From: Coptis chinensis
Taxonomy: Eukaryota > Streptophyta > Magnoliopsida > Ranunculales > Ranunculaceae
Direction of reading: 5' to 3'
DNA length: 64,000 nucleotides
Assembly: GCA_015680905.1 (NCBI GenBank)
Contig: CM027381.1
Location: forward strand, 71,227,501-71,291,500
Under the pieces are notes generated by a model. That model was not told where the DNA came from. It worked only from the letters and a program-made list of their open reading frames with translations, and ran no database searches. Positions within the stretch are counted from its first letter, which is position 1; the number at the start of each line of letters is the position of its first letter. Positions 10,531-23,689 of the stretch are shown piece after piece. Both the position numbers and the translations under genes were made by a program.

Positions 10531-13500
10531 CAAAACCAATCACGCCACCGGATGACCTAAAGATCGCGTGGTTACGCCTTAGGAACCGGAGAGGCATATG
10601 CACATCTCTTTCCTTTAGATTGTTAGGTTTCTTTTCGGTGGGTTTAAAATCCACTAAGGAACGCTATTACACAACTCTCGTTTTTGCTTTAAGCGGCTCC
10701 TTCCCTAATAAGGCGTCATTGAAAAGGGGTAGTCGATTTGAGAAAATCGGTTGTTGAAACCTCGGATTGGTTCTCGATCGATAAAGTTGATGATTCCAAC
10801 TCTGCCGGTCCCTTTTGTCGTGGGACATACACTAAGACAGATCTTTTATCTATAAGAGCTGGTGCAATCCACTTCTTTGATAGGTGTCAAAGCCAATTTA
10901 CGAGATGTGCTTTTCGCCGAAAGTGTTCATTAGCGGTTCGGTGAAGGAGCCATGTTTTCGTAGTCTTGGTAGTTTGAAGATTCATTCTTAGCGTAGTCCG
11001 AAGCGAGCCTTACAAAACGCGAGCATAGATCGTCTGCTGTATTTGGTAAAAGCAAGGATTACGGTGGGGGCGAATCAAGCAACTTTTATAGATGGATAGG
11101 ATAGGAAGGAGGAAGAACCACCGATAGCATTTGCATTTGCTTCTTTCCATCGAAAGGGGTTGGACGGCGATGCGGTTCTTCTTTACGTTCTTATAGCCGT
11201 GGCAAGAGAGGTTGAATTCTTAAAGCCATGGAAAGGAGCTACAACGTGGAAGCCCCTTGCAAGCTACGACTATTTAAGAAGAAAAAAGAAACAAGAAATC
11301 TCCGCCAAGCTCGTGATTCAATCCCTATCGAATTAGAGGAGATGCCAAGGCAAATGAATGAAAAATGGGAAAGGAATGGCAAGAACTAAGGGAGGCGGTT
11401 AAAAGCCTTCTCACGGCGTAGTCGAGCCTCGCTAGCTCTCGTCTTCTTTTCCATTGTTGACATTTTCTACTCGACCTGTTTAGAAGGCGCTTTCCGATCT
11501 ACGGTCCCTCGAGCGAAGGGTTAGGCAGGTAGTGCAGGCCCTCGACTTCCGGCTATTTGTCGCGGCGGCTCCCGGTTTAATGAAGGAAGCTCGAAGAGCT
11601 TTCTCCGCCGGCGGCTTATGTAGTGGTCGGCCAACTAAAGCTCGCTAAGCCTTTAAGTTGGCTTGGCCCGCGTCGATAGTCTGTCTGTTCTTGTGATGGA
11701 AGCGTAACTAAGCGGTCGCGGAAGCTCCACCCGATTAGATGTCGCGAATGCTTTCTATAATGGAGAACTTAAGGAAGAAGTTTAAATGGATCGTACCACC
11801 CCGCGGAAGGTGCAAAAAGGGCAAGATGTGGATACCTATTTGCCCATAGGTATGAGATGTACCTTGTGGGTAGAGGGCGGTCCCCGGACATAGTCCTTTC
11901 GTGATGGCCGTTTAGTCCATGGTCCATTGGATGGTGGGTGCAAAGGCCGAAATTGGAACACATTGATTCCCTTTTTTTTTTTCTAGGATTAGTACAAATT
12001 CCGGCCATTTGCTAGATAGTTTACAAGCTCAATCCCCCTTTGAGCTTGTGTATTATAGCGGAGTTTACGATAGACAGCCCGTAAGTAGGTTAACAAGTTG
12101 GTTACACCGGTTTTTGCCGCTTTGCTTGTTGGAAGGTGAAAGGGCAATGGTAAGAGCAAAGGCAGGCCATATGCATGGTGTGAGAGCCTTTAAAGAGAAG
12201 TACATTCGGTGCTTGGTTAATGCTTACGCCTATCCTATAGGCGATCTTCTTTCGCGTTTAATTTGGATACATTCCTTTCAAAGCCTCAAACTCGTGATAA
12301 AATCATTGATTTAAAGGGCTTATAGAAAGAATTTCCCTTGGTATGACCTTATCTTCTCCATTTCTTGGTGATCATGACTTTGACTTCTAGGTAAACCTGT
12401 AAGTGAAGGAAGGAACAGCTGTAAGTTAAGGTTTCAGTGGAGTTGAACCGCACCGAACGAGAAGGAAAGAAGAGAGCCGATGCGTGGAGGAAAAATCGGA
12501 CTATTCGGCGGAGTGGCCGGGTGAGCGTACTCGTGAAGGAAATGATCTTTACAAGGAAATGAAAGAATCCGGAGTAAATTAATGAAAAAAACATTGCAGA
12601 ATCAGGATTTTACGCTTCGGATTAGACCGCCAAAGGCACAGGCCAACGATAACAGCACTCGCAGACGATAAGTGAGTGAGCGATCAGACAGATCGGATCG
12701 TGTCCCCCCGCCGGCTCTCCGGTTGAGTCATGGAAGATCCAGAGACCCTTACGACCCGTTCCACGTGTTTGAAAGTGAACCCTCCCTCTGTGGTGAAGCA
12801 TACCGAGAGAAAAAGCACTGAAATGAACCATATCGAGCACAGGTCTCACTCTACAAGTTCAGTTCGATGAGCTCCTATCGGACCTGTGAAAGTCTCGTTT
12901 TTGACTAAATTAAGAAAAACGGGCTTTGCTGTGCTTGCTTTGCTGCTTCCTTCTATCTTGTGTGAAGAATGCGCTTATCCTAGTTCACTACGAATAAGCA
13001 ACTAGACGTTCTTAGTTCAGCTCGAATAGCATTCAAGTGCGCTCTTACGCCACTCATTGTTCCCCTGTTACCTTTTTTTTTGCTCCATGAGCCCTGTTTT
13101 CCCTCCAACGACTAGCTCCCGTTTCTTGTTCCGGTCCGATTAACGAGGCCGCTTGCCGCTGCGCCCTTCTCCCGCCGTGGAAGGATCAGAGCACAATGGT
13201 GTGGGTCCAGAAGCAGCTAAGAGAGCTAGCAGACAATAAGCAGCTGCAAAGAGCGGTGTCGGGTTTCTGTAGCTGTTCCCATCCATAGAATAAAGAGACT
13301 TGATTGAAGCACCTTGGGCAATTGCCCTGTCCTGGCTTGCATCCGTTTGATTGTTTGACTCACACCTCAAATCTCCTCTTCCAACGAGTCTTCAATTCCA
13401 GCAGAACAGAATAGATTTTTACCCCTTGTATGGGATTCGTCGAGGACAGCCTTTCTCGCAAATGGATTTCCCACTGGCAAGAAAGGCACTATCTTTGAGA

Positions 13501-14750
13501 TGGAAGAATAAACTTTTACTCAAAATGTCTTCCATGATATCCGGAAGTACTCCCCTATTTTGGGCTATCTCGGTTGCGACCTCGGCGCCCGCCCAAAGTC
13601 AAGCCAAAATTTGAAGCCAAAGGGGAACTTCTATAACAAAGTGATGCCATTCGGTCGGGTTAAAGAACGCTGGTCGTCAAGCTTTCTATCGAAAAAGAGC
13701 TGTTCAAGAGTGGATAAAAGCGAGTAGTCCCTTGTCATCGGTTAGTAGTTGAATAATCCTCTTGCTTGAGCGAATAAAGACTTAATGGACAATGATAGGC
13801 AGACCAAAGATTTCACATCGCGACTCTAAAAGCGTGCTTGCGCACCGGCGACAAAATGAATTCGAACTACCGGCTCAGATGAGTGGATACTTCATGTATC
13901 ATAATTTTTCTTTATAACCGAGAGATAGGATACCTATAAATGAATGCAATTCTGCTGGTCATCTGTCTTGCATTTAGGAAATGCTTTCAGGAAGGGTACC
14001 CTCACCCAGCGAGAAAGGCCCTGATCCTGCCACCCATGCTTCGCAGGTAGGCCTCCATGCTAAAATCTTTTAGTTTCAAAGCATAAGCCTTTACTCCACT
14101 TTTTTTTAGGAAAAAGAGCTTTCACTACTTTTCTCTAAACTTGACTTTCACTCTTCCTGCTTGCTGAACGAAAAGAAAGAATGTTTCACTTTCTATACCA
14201 CCAGCATGCTTCTGTCTTGTTCGTTGCTATTTTTAACGTCAAAGGCAGCGCAAGACCACGAGCTTATGCTTGGCCTGAGAAAAAGGCCCTTGCTTAGGAG
14301 ATCCTCTCTTTCTTGTTGGTTGAGCCTGATCTACGACCACCCTCTCCTTACCGATGAAATGAATCCTTCAGACCTTGGACTCTGCGATTTTATTCTTTTG
14401 TTGGCTGCCTGTACCGCACGGAGATGCACTTGAGATAGGGAAGTTTGTGTGTAGCTGGCTGGGATACGACATCAGTAGGGGTCTTCTCCGCCAAAAAAAC
14501 AGATTTAGACGTAGGAGGCCCTGCGTTCGAGATCTCATTCACAACCTTTTGGCACAAAAGATGCGAATCAATAGGATCGGTCTCTCCTCCCGATTCGATT
14601 GGAGGTGTATTTGCTTCAAATGCGTATATCTCGTCCGGGCAGGAGCAGCAGATTCTGGTAAATGATACTCTAAGATGGGAAGTCAGGCTTATGGCCCACC
14701 TTTCCATCTCCGTCTTAGTAGAGTTCCAACGTATTTTTTTTCTTCACCTA
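10531..14750. other. Mitochondrial-DNA-like insertion (putative NUMT) inside the CACTA
   Basis: The composition changes sharply: this block is visibly more GC-rich than the AT-rich DNA on both sides. It has the texture of angiosperm mitochondrial intergenic DNA, with purine-rich AAAGAAG tracts, AGCTTTCTC and GCTCGTC-type words, and several chance open frames on both strands. No mitochondrial gene or tRNA could be identified with certainty, so the call rests on composition and style. The edges are approximate, placed where AT-rich sequence resumes (about 10530 and 14750). A stretch near 11280-11340 recurs near 29600-29655. Confidence 0.5.
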
Positions 14751-16387
14751 CTCATTAGTTAATACTGTGATTCAAATACTAAATACACGAAAAGAACAAG
14801 AAATACCGAGGTTTTCAAAAAAATTTAAGTCCATGTGAAGGGCGTGATGGGGAGAATGCAATGTATGTATGACTGCCGAAGTTTCATGTTCAGTTAGCTG
14901 TCAGGAGTCCAGGAGTGCATTGAGTAGATGAGCGAGCTAGAAATCAGGAACTTTACTAGGGTATCTAGCTTATGAAACCTCAAGAGTCAAGACCTGTCTC
15001 TTTTTATTTTTTCGCTGAATCCTCAATACTTGTACAAGATACAACTTATGAAATTGATTTTTTTGGTTAAGCAATTTATACACTCTTTCATCGGAAAGTG
15101 ACTTCACCATTAGAATGGGATTCTCTGAAATTCAACATGATGAGATGATCATGACCATTTCATTTAACTTCAGTTTTCTCCCTCAAAGTACTGATCCTAG
15201 ATTCAGTTAAGTACACAAAAATGATAGGTGGTTTAGCATGAAAAAGATATAATAAAAGTACAAACAATCTAAAACAAAACTCACTTCCCTCTGTGATATG
15301 GGACAAGAGTCTAAAGAATAAATTATTTTTCATGAAGTCAGATGGATTGTGTATACCATTACCTCCATTGGTATAAAAGATTAGGAAGAACATTAAAAGA
15401 GTGTAATCTCATATTTTGCATTTCTTGGAAGAGCATTGATGCTCATCATATTATAGATAGAACTTAATTAACTCTCCCACGAAAATATGTGAAGATAAAA
15501 GTTGACCAAATCAAGTGATACAGGCCATAAACAATATACATTACATAAATTTTCTCTTGATGGCTAACCTTCCAACTCTGGTCATGTGGTGAAGCATGTA
15601 TATATGGTTAGAAATTGGTCAAATGGATCAGTTGTTTTCATTTGGGGACATCACCGATGTACCCATTAGTATGCTATCATATATTTATTCCTATATTTAA
15701 AGTCACAAATGGTTTCCCTAGATTTCCTCTGGAAAATAATAAATGCATGGTCTCTGTCTCAAGATGTACGAGATTCAACTCTAGCTAAGTTTTGTAAAAG
15801 AAACTTGTTGAATTTGTAAAGATAACATTACGGGTACCCTAACATTACCCCATCTCTACTCAAAACTTCAAAAGTCCTTAAGAAAGATGAAGTGTATTCA
15901 AGAAATAATTATGCCAGACCCTGGACTCTGCGATTATATATGAGTTTGCAGGTGTGCATACAAGTGTTTATACTCCTAAAACATGGTAGTTTTTGTCTTT
16001 TTTTTTTTTTTTTTATTTTTATTTTGGCTAATTATCTTGATTCCTCGATCTATGCATCTTAATGTAATAGAGTGACGGTAATGTAATAGAGTGTGTTTGA
16101 AAACTTGGTTCAGGTCCTCAACTTAAGCACTTGCAATAAGGAAAATAGGTTGAAGCTGTAAACTTCTTTCAGGTAGCCTTTTCATGTTCTCTAGCTTGTA
16201 TATTTTTTAGATTAAAATTGAAATTTTGTTTGCTGTAATGCAACTTTAGTAGTTTTGAACAATTGATAGCTATATTTTAGAATTGAACTTTTGAACAATT
16301 GATAACTATATTTAAGAAAGGTCCGGAGTTTTTTTTTTTTGTAGTTGTAGATTAACTAAAGGCAAGGTCTGATATATTTCTCTAGTA
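14751..16387. other. AT-rich CACTA internal DNA, nothing coding recognised
   Basis: Intron-like, AT-rich sequence with T-runs at 15999-16016. One short sequence near 15917-15938 (CAGACCCTGGACTCTGCGATT) nearly repeats one at 14370-14390 inside the mitochondrial-like block. No gene is supported. Confidence 0.4.
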
Positions 16388-18056
16388 CACTACTAGAAAA
16401 AGTCAATAGATAGCACTCAAAAAACGCTTATGAAATCAATTCAATAGCATTTATGCAAACGCTATGAATCAACATGCTATCCTTTGTATAATAGCATTTG
16501 TGAATAAAACGCTTATAAAATCAACAAAACATTTAGTCATTAAATGGTACTAAGTTCCTAAAAAGTTGAGGATATTGCATCCATAGAAAGAATTGGTTTT
16601 TCGTTTCCTTTGACTTCTTTGACATCCTCTTTAGGAATTAGCTTCTTTGACATCCTCTTTAGGAATTGGTTTTTCTTTGACATCCTCTTTAGGATTGGTT
16701 GAATTCTATCATAAGGCTTTCTAGTTAGTGTTTCCCTTTTCAGAGCAGCTACATATTTATCATTTGTGTCCTCTTTCCTCTGCAGCTCACCAAGGTTTTC
16801 TGCTAGCCTCTCTCGATTAACTTGCCCCATCATCTAATTCACAAGCCAATAAAACAAGTGAGGCTTCAATAATATAAGCTGATAAAAATTGAAGGGGGGT
16901 CAAAATATTGAAAGCAAGCCTAAGGAAAACAAAACCCAAGTTATATTCCAAAAATGTGTCTTCAAAGATAGGTGTCTTTGTACAGGCCAAATAAATGTAA
17001 TTTCTGATATGAATTGTTCAACTTAATGCACACATATATAAATGAAAGCACAACGAAACAGACTACTACACCTATATAGTACATGTAGACCACAACAAAT
17101 AAAAAACTCTGGATGCTGCAGTGATATTATATGACTAGCACCAGTCATGGATGGGTTGAGCCTACGAATTGCAATGCAAGCGTAGAAGCTCACTTCGTTC
17201 GGTATTATGAAACTTCATGGTTTTTTCCTTTTTCTTAACCAAGTAAGATGAGATTAGGCGGACTCCTTACCGCTATGTTAGATACACCATCTACTTTAAA
17301 CATTCCAAAGGTTTTTAGCTTCTAAAATTAACGGAAGAAGAAAACATTACATCACATAGACCTTTTAAGGAAGCTTATCTTTGGTCTCTCTAAAAAATGG
17401 TTTATATGATACTCATCTACACATCTGAAGACTCCAGAATCCCATAAGTTAAGTTAAAGCAGATGCGCGAAACCTCTTATATCTTCAAAATGAAATGTTG
17501 ATATTGATGAAAGGTTTACCCTTGAGCTCAAACATTCATTAAGTGAGCAGTTACATATTAGAGGGTTCCATCATCAAAATCAATATTCCTATTTATTCAC
17601 ACAGTTAAGAGGGTTTCATGTCTAGCTCCTTTCTAATTTCTAATGCAATGGAATTCATCTCTAACTGGTCTACAATACAGTAATCGAATTTACATGCCAC
17701 TTACAAGTTAACAATAAAACAATTTAAATCAAACTAATACAATTTAAACCAAGTCAACACTTGCCCACAAAAGCATCTTAAGCTAGGAAACCAAGTTCAT
17801 AACATACATGTTGTGCCAAAGAAAAAATCCAGTATATAGAAACAAAAAAAATAGAAAAAGAAAAAGAAAAAAGAGTAGCAAGGTAGAGAATAACCATCTC
17901 AGAAGTTAGAATGTGCATGTGCTTAGTAGGTCTAATTTACCATGTGCAATTAAGTAGTATAGACCATGTGTGTAGCCCTTTTATTTGTAATGTAGTGTTA
18001 TAAAATTCAAGTAACTTTTGAGCTATTCTCGGTTTAAAATTTAAATAGCAGTAGTG
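16388..18056. mobile_element. Possible smaller CACTA nested in the large one
   Basis: A CACTACTAGAAAAAG sequence at 16388 has the look of a CACTA left end, followed by repeated AACGCTTAT/ATAGCATTT motifs (16428-16520). A GCAGTAGTG at 18048-18056 could be the right end. Both are flanked by GTA (16385-16387 and 18057-18059), as a 3-bp duplication requires. The inverted match is only about 7 bp and subterminal motifs are weak on the right, so the pairing is tentative. The left end alone is more secure than the pairing. Confidence 0.35.
16558..16833 (-). pseudogene. Unidentified Lys-rich exon-like fragment with internal repeats
   Basis: An open minus-strand frame of 91 codons starts MMGQVNRERLAENLGELQRK directly after a TGTGAATTAG acceptor-like site. 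It ends with a region carrying three near-copies of a unit of about 30 bp (16615-16694), giving repeated LKRMSKK/PKEDVKE peptides. It is strongly charged and probably helical. I do not recognise the family. Its position next to a CACTA-type end makes a captured host exon plausible, but that is inference. Confidence 0.35.
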
Positions 18057-19609
18057 GTACTCTAGATAAATCTGCCCCTAATAAATAAATTTAAGAAATT
18101 AACTATCACATCCTAAGAACTTAATTTCATAAAGTGGACTGTAAATGCATTGAAACTTTAGCAAATTTTGAAGCACAAAAAGTATAATATTCACGGTGAA
18201 ACTGTTGGTCTTTACAAGGGAAAGCTACCGAATCCAAATTGAAGAATTCTACTCAAGGTTCAAACAATGAAAATTTTCATGGCCATTAAAGCTTTTTGAA
18301 CATTCGAGGTTGGTGGAGGCTTGTGGTAGCCTTTCTTTAGCGATATTACAAAACTAAGTTTCTAAACTTAAGAGAAAACTTATAATTAGTTGCATGATGT
18401 TTTGTCTCTTGAGACTTATTTGGATTGGTAGAATTTGGTTTTTTTTATTTGTTTTGCAGGCTTAATGAGCACTATATACAAGCCTTTATGATATTATATA
18501 CGTACATGGATTGAATGTTTGTTTCTTTTGTTTAGAGGAGTTTGTTTTACCTTGCCTAGATATGGTTTTATACTTGGATTAGTATGTTGTTTCAGATTTC
18601 ATTGTATCGGTTAAAAATGAACTAGTGCTTGGACCATTATAGTTTTGTCTCACCACAAGAATATATAGGTCTTGCTTATTCATAAATGACTCGCTCCTCA
18701 TGATTTTGCATTGCTATTATTTTTTTTTTTTGAAAAATGCACACTAGCTGATCACACACTGATTATAGGGTGTAAAACAACAGGACAATGTAAAAGTATT
18801 CAATATCAATGTCATTCTGAGCATCTCTGTCCATTGAGCATTAGTTGAACAGTTCAATAAACCAAATTTAGTAAATAAAAGACATTCAATAAGACCAAAA
18901 AACATAAACCTACTAATTAACGTACCAAATCTTAGGGTCATAAGTCGTAACTTGTCTAGTAGAACGGGGAGTACAACTAGTAAAGACAATGTAATACAAC
19001 CTTGAAAGTTTATTAGTTGTTGGTAGCTAATTAAAGGTAACAACGTCTATAGGTTTTTCTGTGATGTCACTTTCTCCTGTACAACATTGACAAAAGTGTT
19101 GTTATTTCTAACCACAAAATATCTCATTTACTAATGCAACATCATACTTAATTATACCAATAACAAAATTTTAACAATGAGATCCTTTAAAATATTTAGC
19201 ATAGATAATTCGATTTTATCGAAAAATATTAATATATTAAGTTATTAACATACAATGACTACATTAGACAATTATAGTGATAAAAAGAATAAATCGAAGT
19301 AAACTTTTTGTAACCAATTTAATTTGAAAAAAAAAGTAACAACTATGCTCTTTCTCAGAGATAAAGTACCTAAACTATGCAGAAGATTAGGGGTAAAGTT
19401 GAAAAGTTAAAAGTGAGATGTCTTATATTGCAGTTTGTCTTTTCTTGAAGTGAATCTCAAAAGTACCTTTCATTAAGTGACTTTCACTTTAAGTTTAAGG
19501 GTTTGAAAGTTTATTAGTTGTTATATAAGTGAAAGTTTAAGTTCTCATAAACAAATCTGATAAGTTGGTGTGGCATGTGTACTATTTTCGTTTGTGATGT
19601 CAAAACTGA
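18057..19609. other. AT-rich region upstream of the transposase gene
   Basis: No coding sequence recognised. It should contain the promoter of the transposase if that gene has its own, but no distinct element can be pointed out. Confidence 0.4.
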
Positions 19610-19645
19610 TTGTACAATTATTATCTTGTAGTAGGAAACACGAAA

Positions 19646-22600
19646 ATGGATAAGAGTTGGATACAATTGCCAAATAGGTTTTGGCCAGCGTATAAAAAAG
19701 GAATTCGGGATTTTATTGATATTGCTCGTGGTCATGTAGACAGTGCGGGCAGGACTAGGTGTCCATGCAAAGAGTGCAAAAATAGGAATTACAAGCACAT
19801 CAATGAGGTAAATGATGATCTAGAGAGGTTAGGCATGGACAAGAAGTACACTCGTTGGGTGTTTCATGGAGAAGAATATGAGGAATTAAGTGATGATGAT
19901 GATGACGACGATGATGATAGCAATGGTGTTCAAATGGTAAATTTTGATGGGTTAGATGACATGATTGAAGATTTACAAGCTTCAACACATGTTGATAATT
20001 TGGAGCCTCACGTGGAACATGGGGAATCCGGAGATGATGATGCATTGAATGCAACAGAAGGTGAAGGTGGCTTTAACAACAATGGAGGAAATGTAGATCC
20101 ATATGATGACCTTTTGAGGGAAACACGCCAACCTTTGTATCCAGGTTGTAAGATTTCTAAGTTAGATTATCTTGTGAAATTGCTTCACTTAAAGATAATC
20201 AATCATTTGGAGTAACAAATCGCTTACTATGATTCTCCAATTGATTAAAATTGATTGCCCGAAGGTGAGACAATCGCCAAAGTCTCATTACGAGGCGAAG
20301 ACATTAATGCGTAACTTGGGACTTGGTTATATCTCAATTCATGCATGCAAGAATGATTGCATGTTGTTTTGGAAAGAAAATGACAGTCTTCAAAATTGTC
20401 TCGAATGTGGGGAGCCAAGGTATAAAGTTTGTGAAGGCAAGACTAAAAAAATACCACAAAAAGTGTTGCGTTACTTTCCACTTAAACCAAGGCTCAAGAG
20501 GTTGTTTATGTCGAGGGTTACTGCTGCAGATATGAGATGGCACAAAGAAAAACATGATCGGGAGGAGAATGTACTCAGGCACCCAGCAGATTCTCAAGCT
20601 TGGGGCGATTTTGATAAGGAACATGAGTGGTTTGCTAATGATCCTCGCAATGTTCGCTTGGGTCTTGCAACTGATGGATTTAACCCATTTGGCAATATGA
20701 GTAGCCAATACAAGATGTGGCCTCAGAATGGTGATACCATATAATTTACCACCGTGGAAGTGTATGAAAGAACCGTTCACCTTCATGACGTTACTTATTC
20801 CAGGACCTTCATCACCTGGGAATGATATCGATGTTTATTTGCGACCTTTGATTGATGAACTTAAAGAGTTGTGGAAAGATGGGGTAGAGACTTATGATGC
20901 AGTGGCAAAGAAAACATTTCGGTTGCATCTTTGCAGTTGTTATGGACTATAAATGATTTTCCCGCATACGGTAATTTATCTGGTTGGAGTACCAAGGGCA
21001 AACTAGCTTGCCCTAATTGTAACAAGGATACAATTTCCATGTATTTGAAGAATGGACGAAAGTTATGTTATATGGCAAATCGTCGCTTTCTACCGTTAAG
21101 GCATGCTTGGAGAACTCGTGGCAAACAATTATTTGATGGAAATAGGGAGAGCAGGTTGCCACCTAAAGAGTTGTCTAGGGATGAATTGTTATCACAAGTG
21201 AACTATGTAGAACCCCTTCAGAAATTTGGAAGCCTAAAAAAAAAAAAAAAAAAATCGAGATGGAGTTGAACCGACAAAGAAGAGCATATTTTTGAGTTAC
21301 CGTGATTGGGACACTCTTAAGCCGCGACACAACCTTGATGTTATGCATGTTGAGAAGAACATTTGTGACAATGTTGTGGGGACATTGCTTGACCTAGATA
21401 GCAAAACAAAAGATTCAGTAAAAGCTCGATTAGATTTGGCGCGATGGGTATAAGAAAAGAGTTGCATTTAATCCCAAGAGGTGATAAGTTTGTAATGCCC
21501 CCGCATGTTACACATTGTCATCTTGGAGAAAAATCTTTTTCATGAGTGGTGAAGTCGGTGAAGTTTTCCGATGGCTATCGTCTAACATTTCTCGATGTGC
21601 AAATGCTAAAGATGGTAAGATAACAGGAATGAAAAGTTATGATCATCATGTGCTCTTGCAACAACTTCTCCCGATTGCAATACGTGGTTTCTTGTCGAAG
21701 GATGTAGCCATTGCATTGGTTGAGTTGGGCCTGTTCTTCAAAGAGTTATGTTGCAAGACGCTAAAATTGGAAGTGCTTGAGAAGATGGAAAAAGACATTG
21801 CAGTTATACTTTGTAAGCTCGAGCAAATATTTCCTCCTGCATTTTTCGATGTAATGGTTCATTTGGCTGTCCACTTGCCGCGTGAGGCGATACTTGGAGG
21901 ACCGGTGCAGTATAGGTGGATGTATCCTATTGAAAGGTAAGGCATATGACTTGCAATTCATTTAATGTGAAATTAGCATTTTAAAGTTAAAAGTTTTATT
22001 ATACATTAATCATACATGTGTGATTTGTAAACAGGTATCTACACACGCTAAAACAATACGTTCGAAATAAGGCTCGCCCCGAAGGTTCAATTGCTGAAGC
22101 ATATGTTGACAATGAATGTCTCACGTTTTGCTCCATGTATCTTCAAGGAATTGAAACTCGGTTTAATCGTGAAGAAAGAAATTATGATGGTGGTAATGAG
22201 AATCAAAAGACAGGATTTGATGTTTTCACACAGAATGTTCGACCATTTGGAGCTTATACAAATATCATTCTCGAACCAAAGGATCGAGACAAGGCTCATT
22301 ACTATGTGTTGAATAATACAGAGGAGTTATCAACTTATTTAGAGTAAGTTCTACTGCATTTAACTTATCAATTATGTTTTATACATTTTAAGCCACTTTA
22401 AGTTGTTAAGTTTATGTGTTTGATACGCATGTAGTCAACACATGACAGAGCTTCAAATGGAAAGCTCACGCAACTTGCCTGAGAGACAAGAAATGTTGTT
22501 TCCTAGTTGGTTTGAAAAACGTGTAAGTGTTTGTATTGTTTATTTTAATGTTATTGTTATGAACCGGAATAATATGCTAATTATGCTTTACTGATTTGGT

Positions 22601-23444
22601 GTACATTTTTATGAATAGATGCAAATATTACGCAATGAGAACTCTCTTGAAGCTACCGATGAATTGTATTCATTGGCATGTGGACCTGATACACGTGTGA
22701 AACGTTATAGTGGTTGCATTGTTAATGGGATTAGGTTTCACACCAAAGATCGAGAGAAAAATCTTCGAACCCAAAATAGTGGTGTTCTTCGTGTAAAAAG
22801 GAGAACACCAAGGAAAAGAGATCGACTTTTACGGTATTTTGACCGATGTTTTGAAGTCGGTTATCTATTCGGGAAGAGAGTTTATCTTTTTCGGATGTGA
22901 TTGGTATGATGTTGGTAATAGAAGGACAGGGATACAAACGGATGGTTTTTTCACTAGTATTAATACCTCTAAGACGTGGTATAAAGATGACCAGTTTGTC
23001 TTAGCCACACAAGCATGTCAAGTTTTTTACGTCGATGATGCCAAATTGGGTAGTAGTTGGCAAGTTGTGCAAAAGACAAAGCCTAGAAATGTGTTTGATG
23101 TTCCAGAGAGGGAAGAAGAGATTGAAGCAGGAGGCACTGATGAGGCATATCAACAGGAGGAGCATACAGGGATGGATTTGGATAATGTCCAATATGATGA
23201 AACACATGAAGCTAGTAGCAGCGGAATCCAAAATGAACCTATAACACCCATACAACTAAATAGAGACGATATGGACCCAAATGAAGTTGATGCCAGTGAG
23301 GTCGTGATTGCTATGGAAAGTTGCCTTCATGACAATACCATTGTTGATGAGGAAACCGATGAAGAGGATGATGATACATTAATGGATTATTGTTTCGAGG
23401 GAAGAAGTCCGGTCATATCGAAAGTGATGATGACACGGACGTAG
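19646..23444 (+). pseudogene. CACTA TNP2-type transposase, multi-exon, frameshifted
   Basis: The start is set at the ATG at 19646 (MDKSWIQLPNRFWPAYKKGI), the head of the Transposase-associated domain with its CPCKECKN cysteines. An Asp-rich linker follows. The TNP2 (Transposase_21) domain runs about 20110-21260 (IHACKNDCMLFW, CLECGEPRY, RWHKEKH, YNLPPW, TINDFPAYGNLSGW), then LDVMHVEKNICDN at 21325-21370. A DUF4218-type region follows (21630-21936). Introns with GT...AG ends are 21937-22034, 22344-22434 and 22523-22618. The last exon carries a DUF4216-type region (GYLFGKRVYLF, WYDVGNRR) and an acidic tail. Breaks: a one-base surplus near 20207, frame shifts near 20725, 20930, 21450 and 22797, and 19 consecutive A at 21236-21254. 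The role would be excision and insertion through the CACTA ends in the nucleus; this copy is probably inactive. Confidence 0.9.
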
Positions 23445-23689
23445 ATTGAATATTTTTTAGTAACTTCATTATCCATTTTGTTATTGAATGGAGAGCTTTA
23501 TCTTAGATTTTATCTTGTTTTTCCATTGAGTAGAATTACTATATCAAACCTGATTTTTCTAGCATGTGTTTCATTTTTGGATATGTTGCATACTATATTA
23601 AACCTGATTTTTTTATCATTCATGAATTCTTTCTTTCATATTCATGCTATATTTGTTTCTATAGTTATGGTACTGGTCTAACTCGACCC

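Noticed and set aside
11769-12314. Two open frames back to back in the GC-rich block, considered as genes
   Set aside because: No recognised motif; mitochondrial-type intergenic DNA commonly has such chance frames.
19800-20054. His-rich minus-strand frame
   Set aside because: It is the antisense of the Asp-rich linker of the TNP2 transposase.
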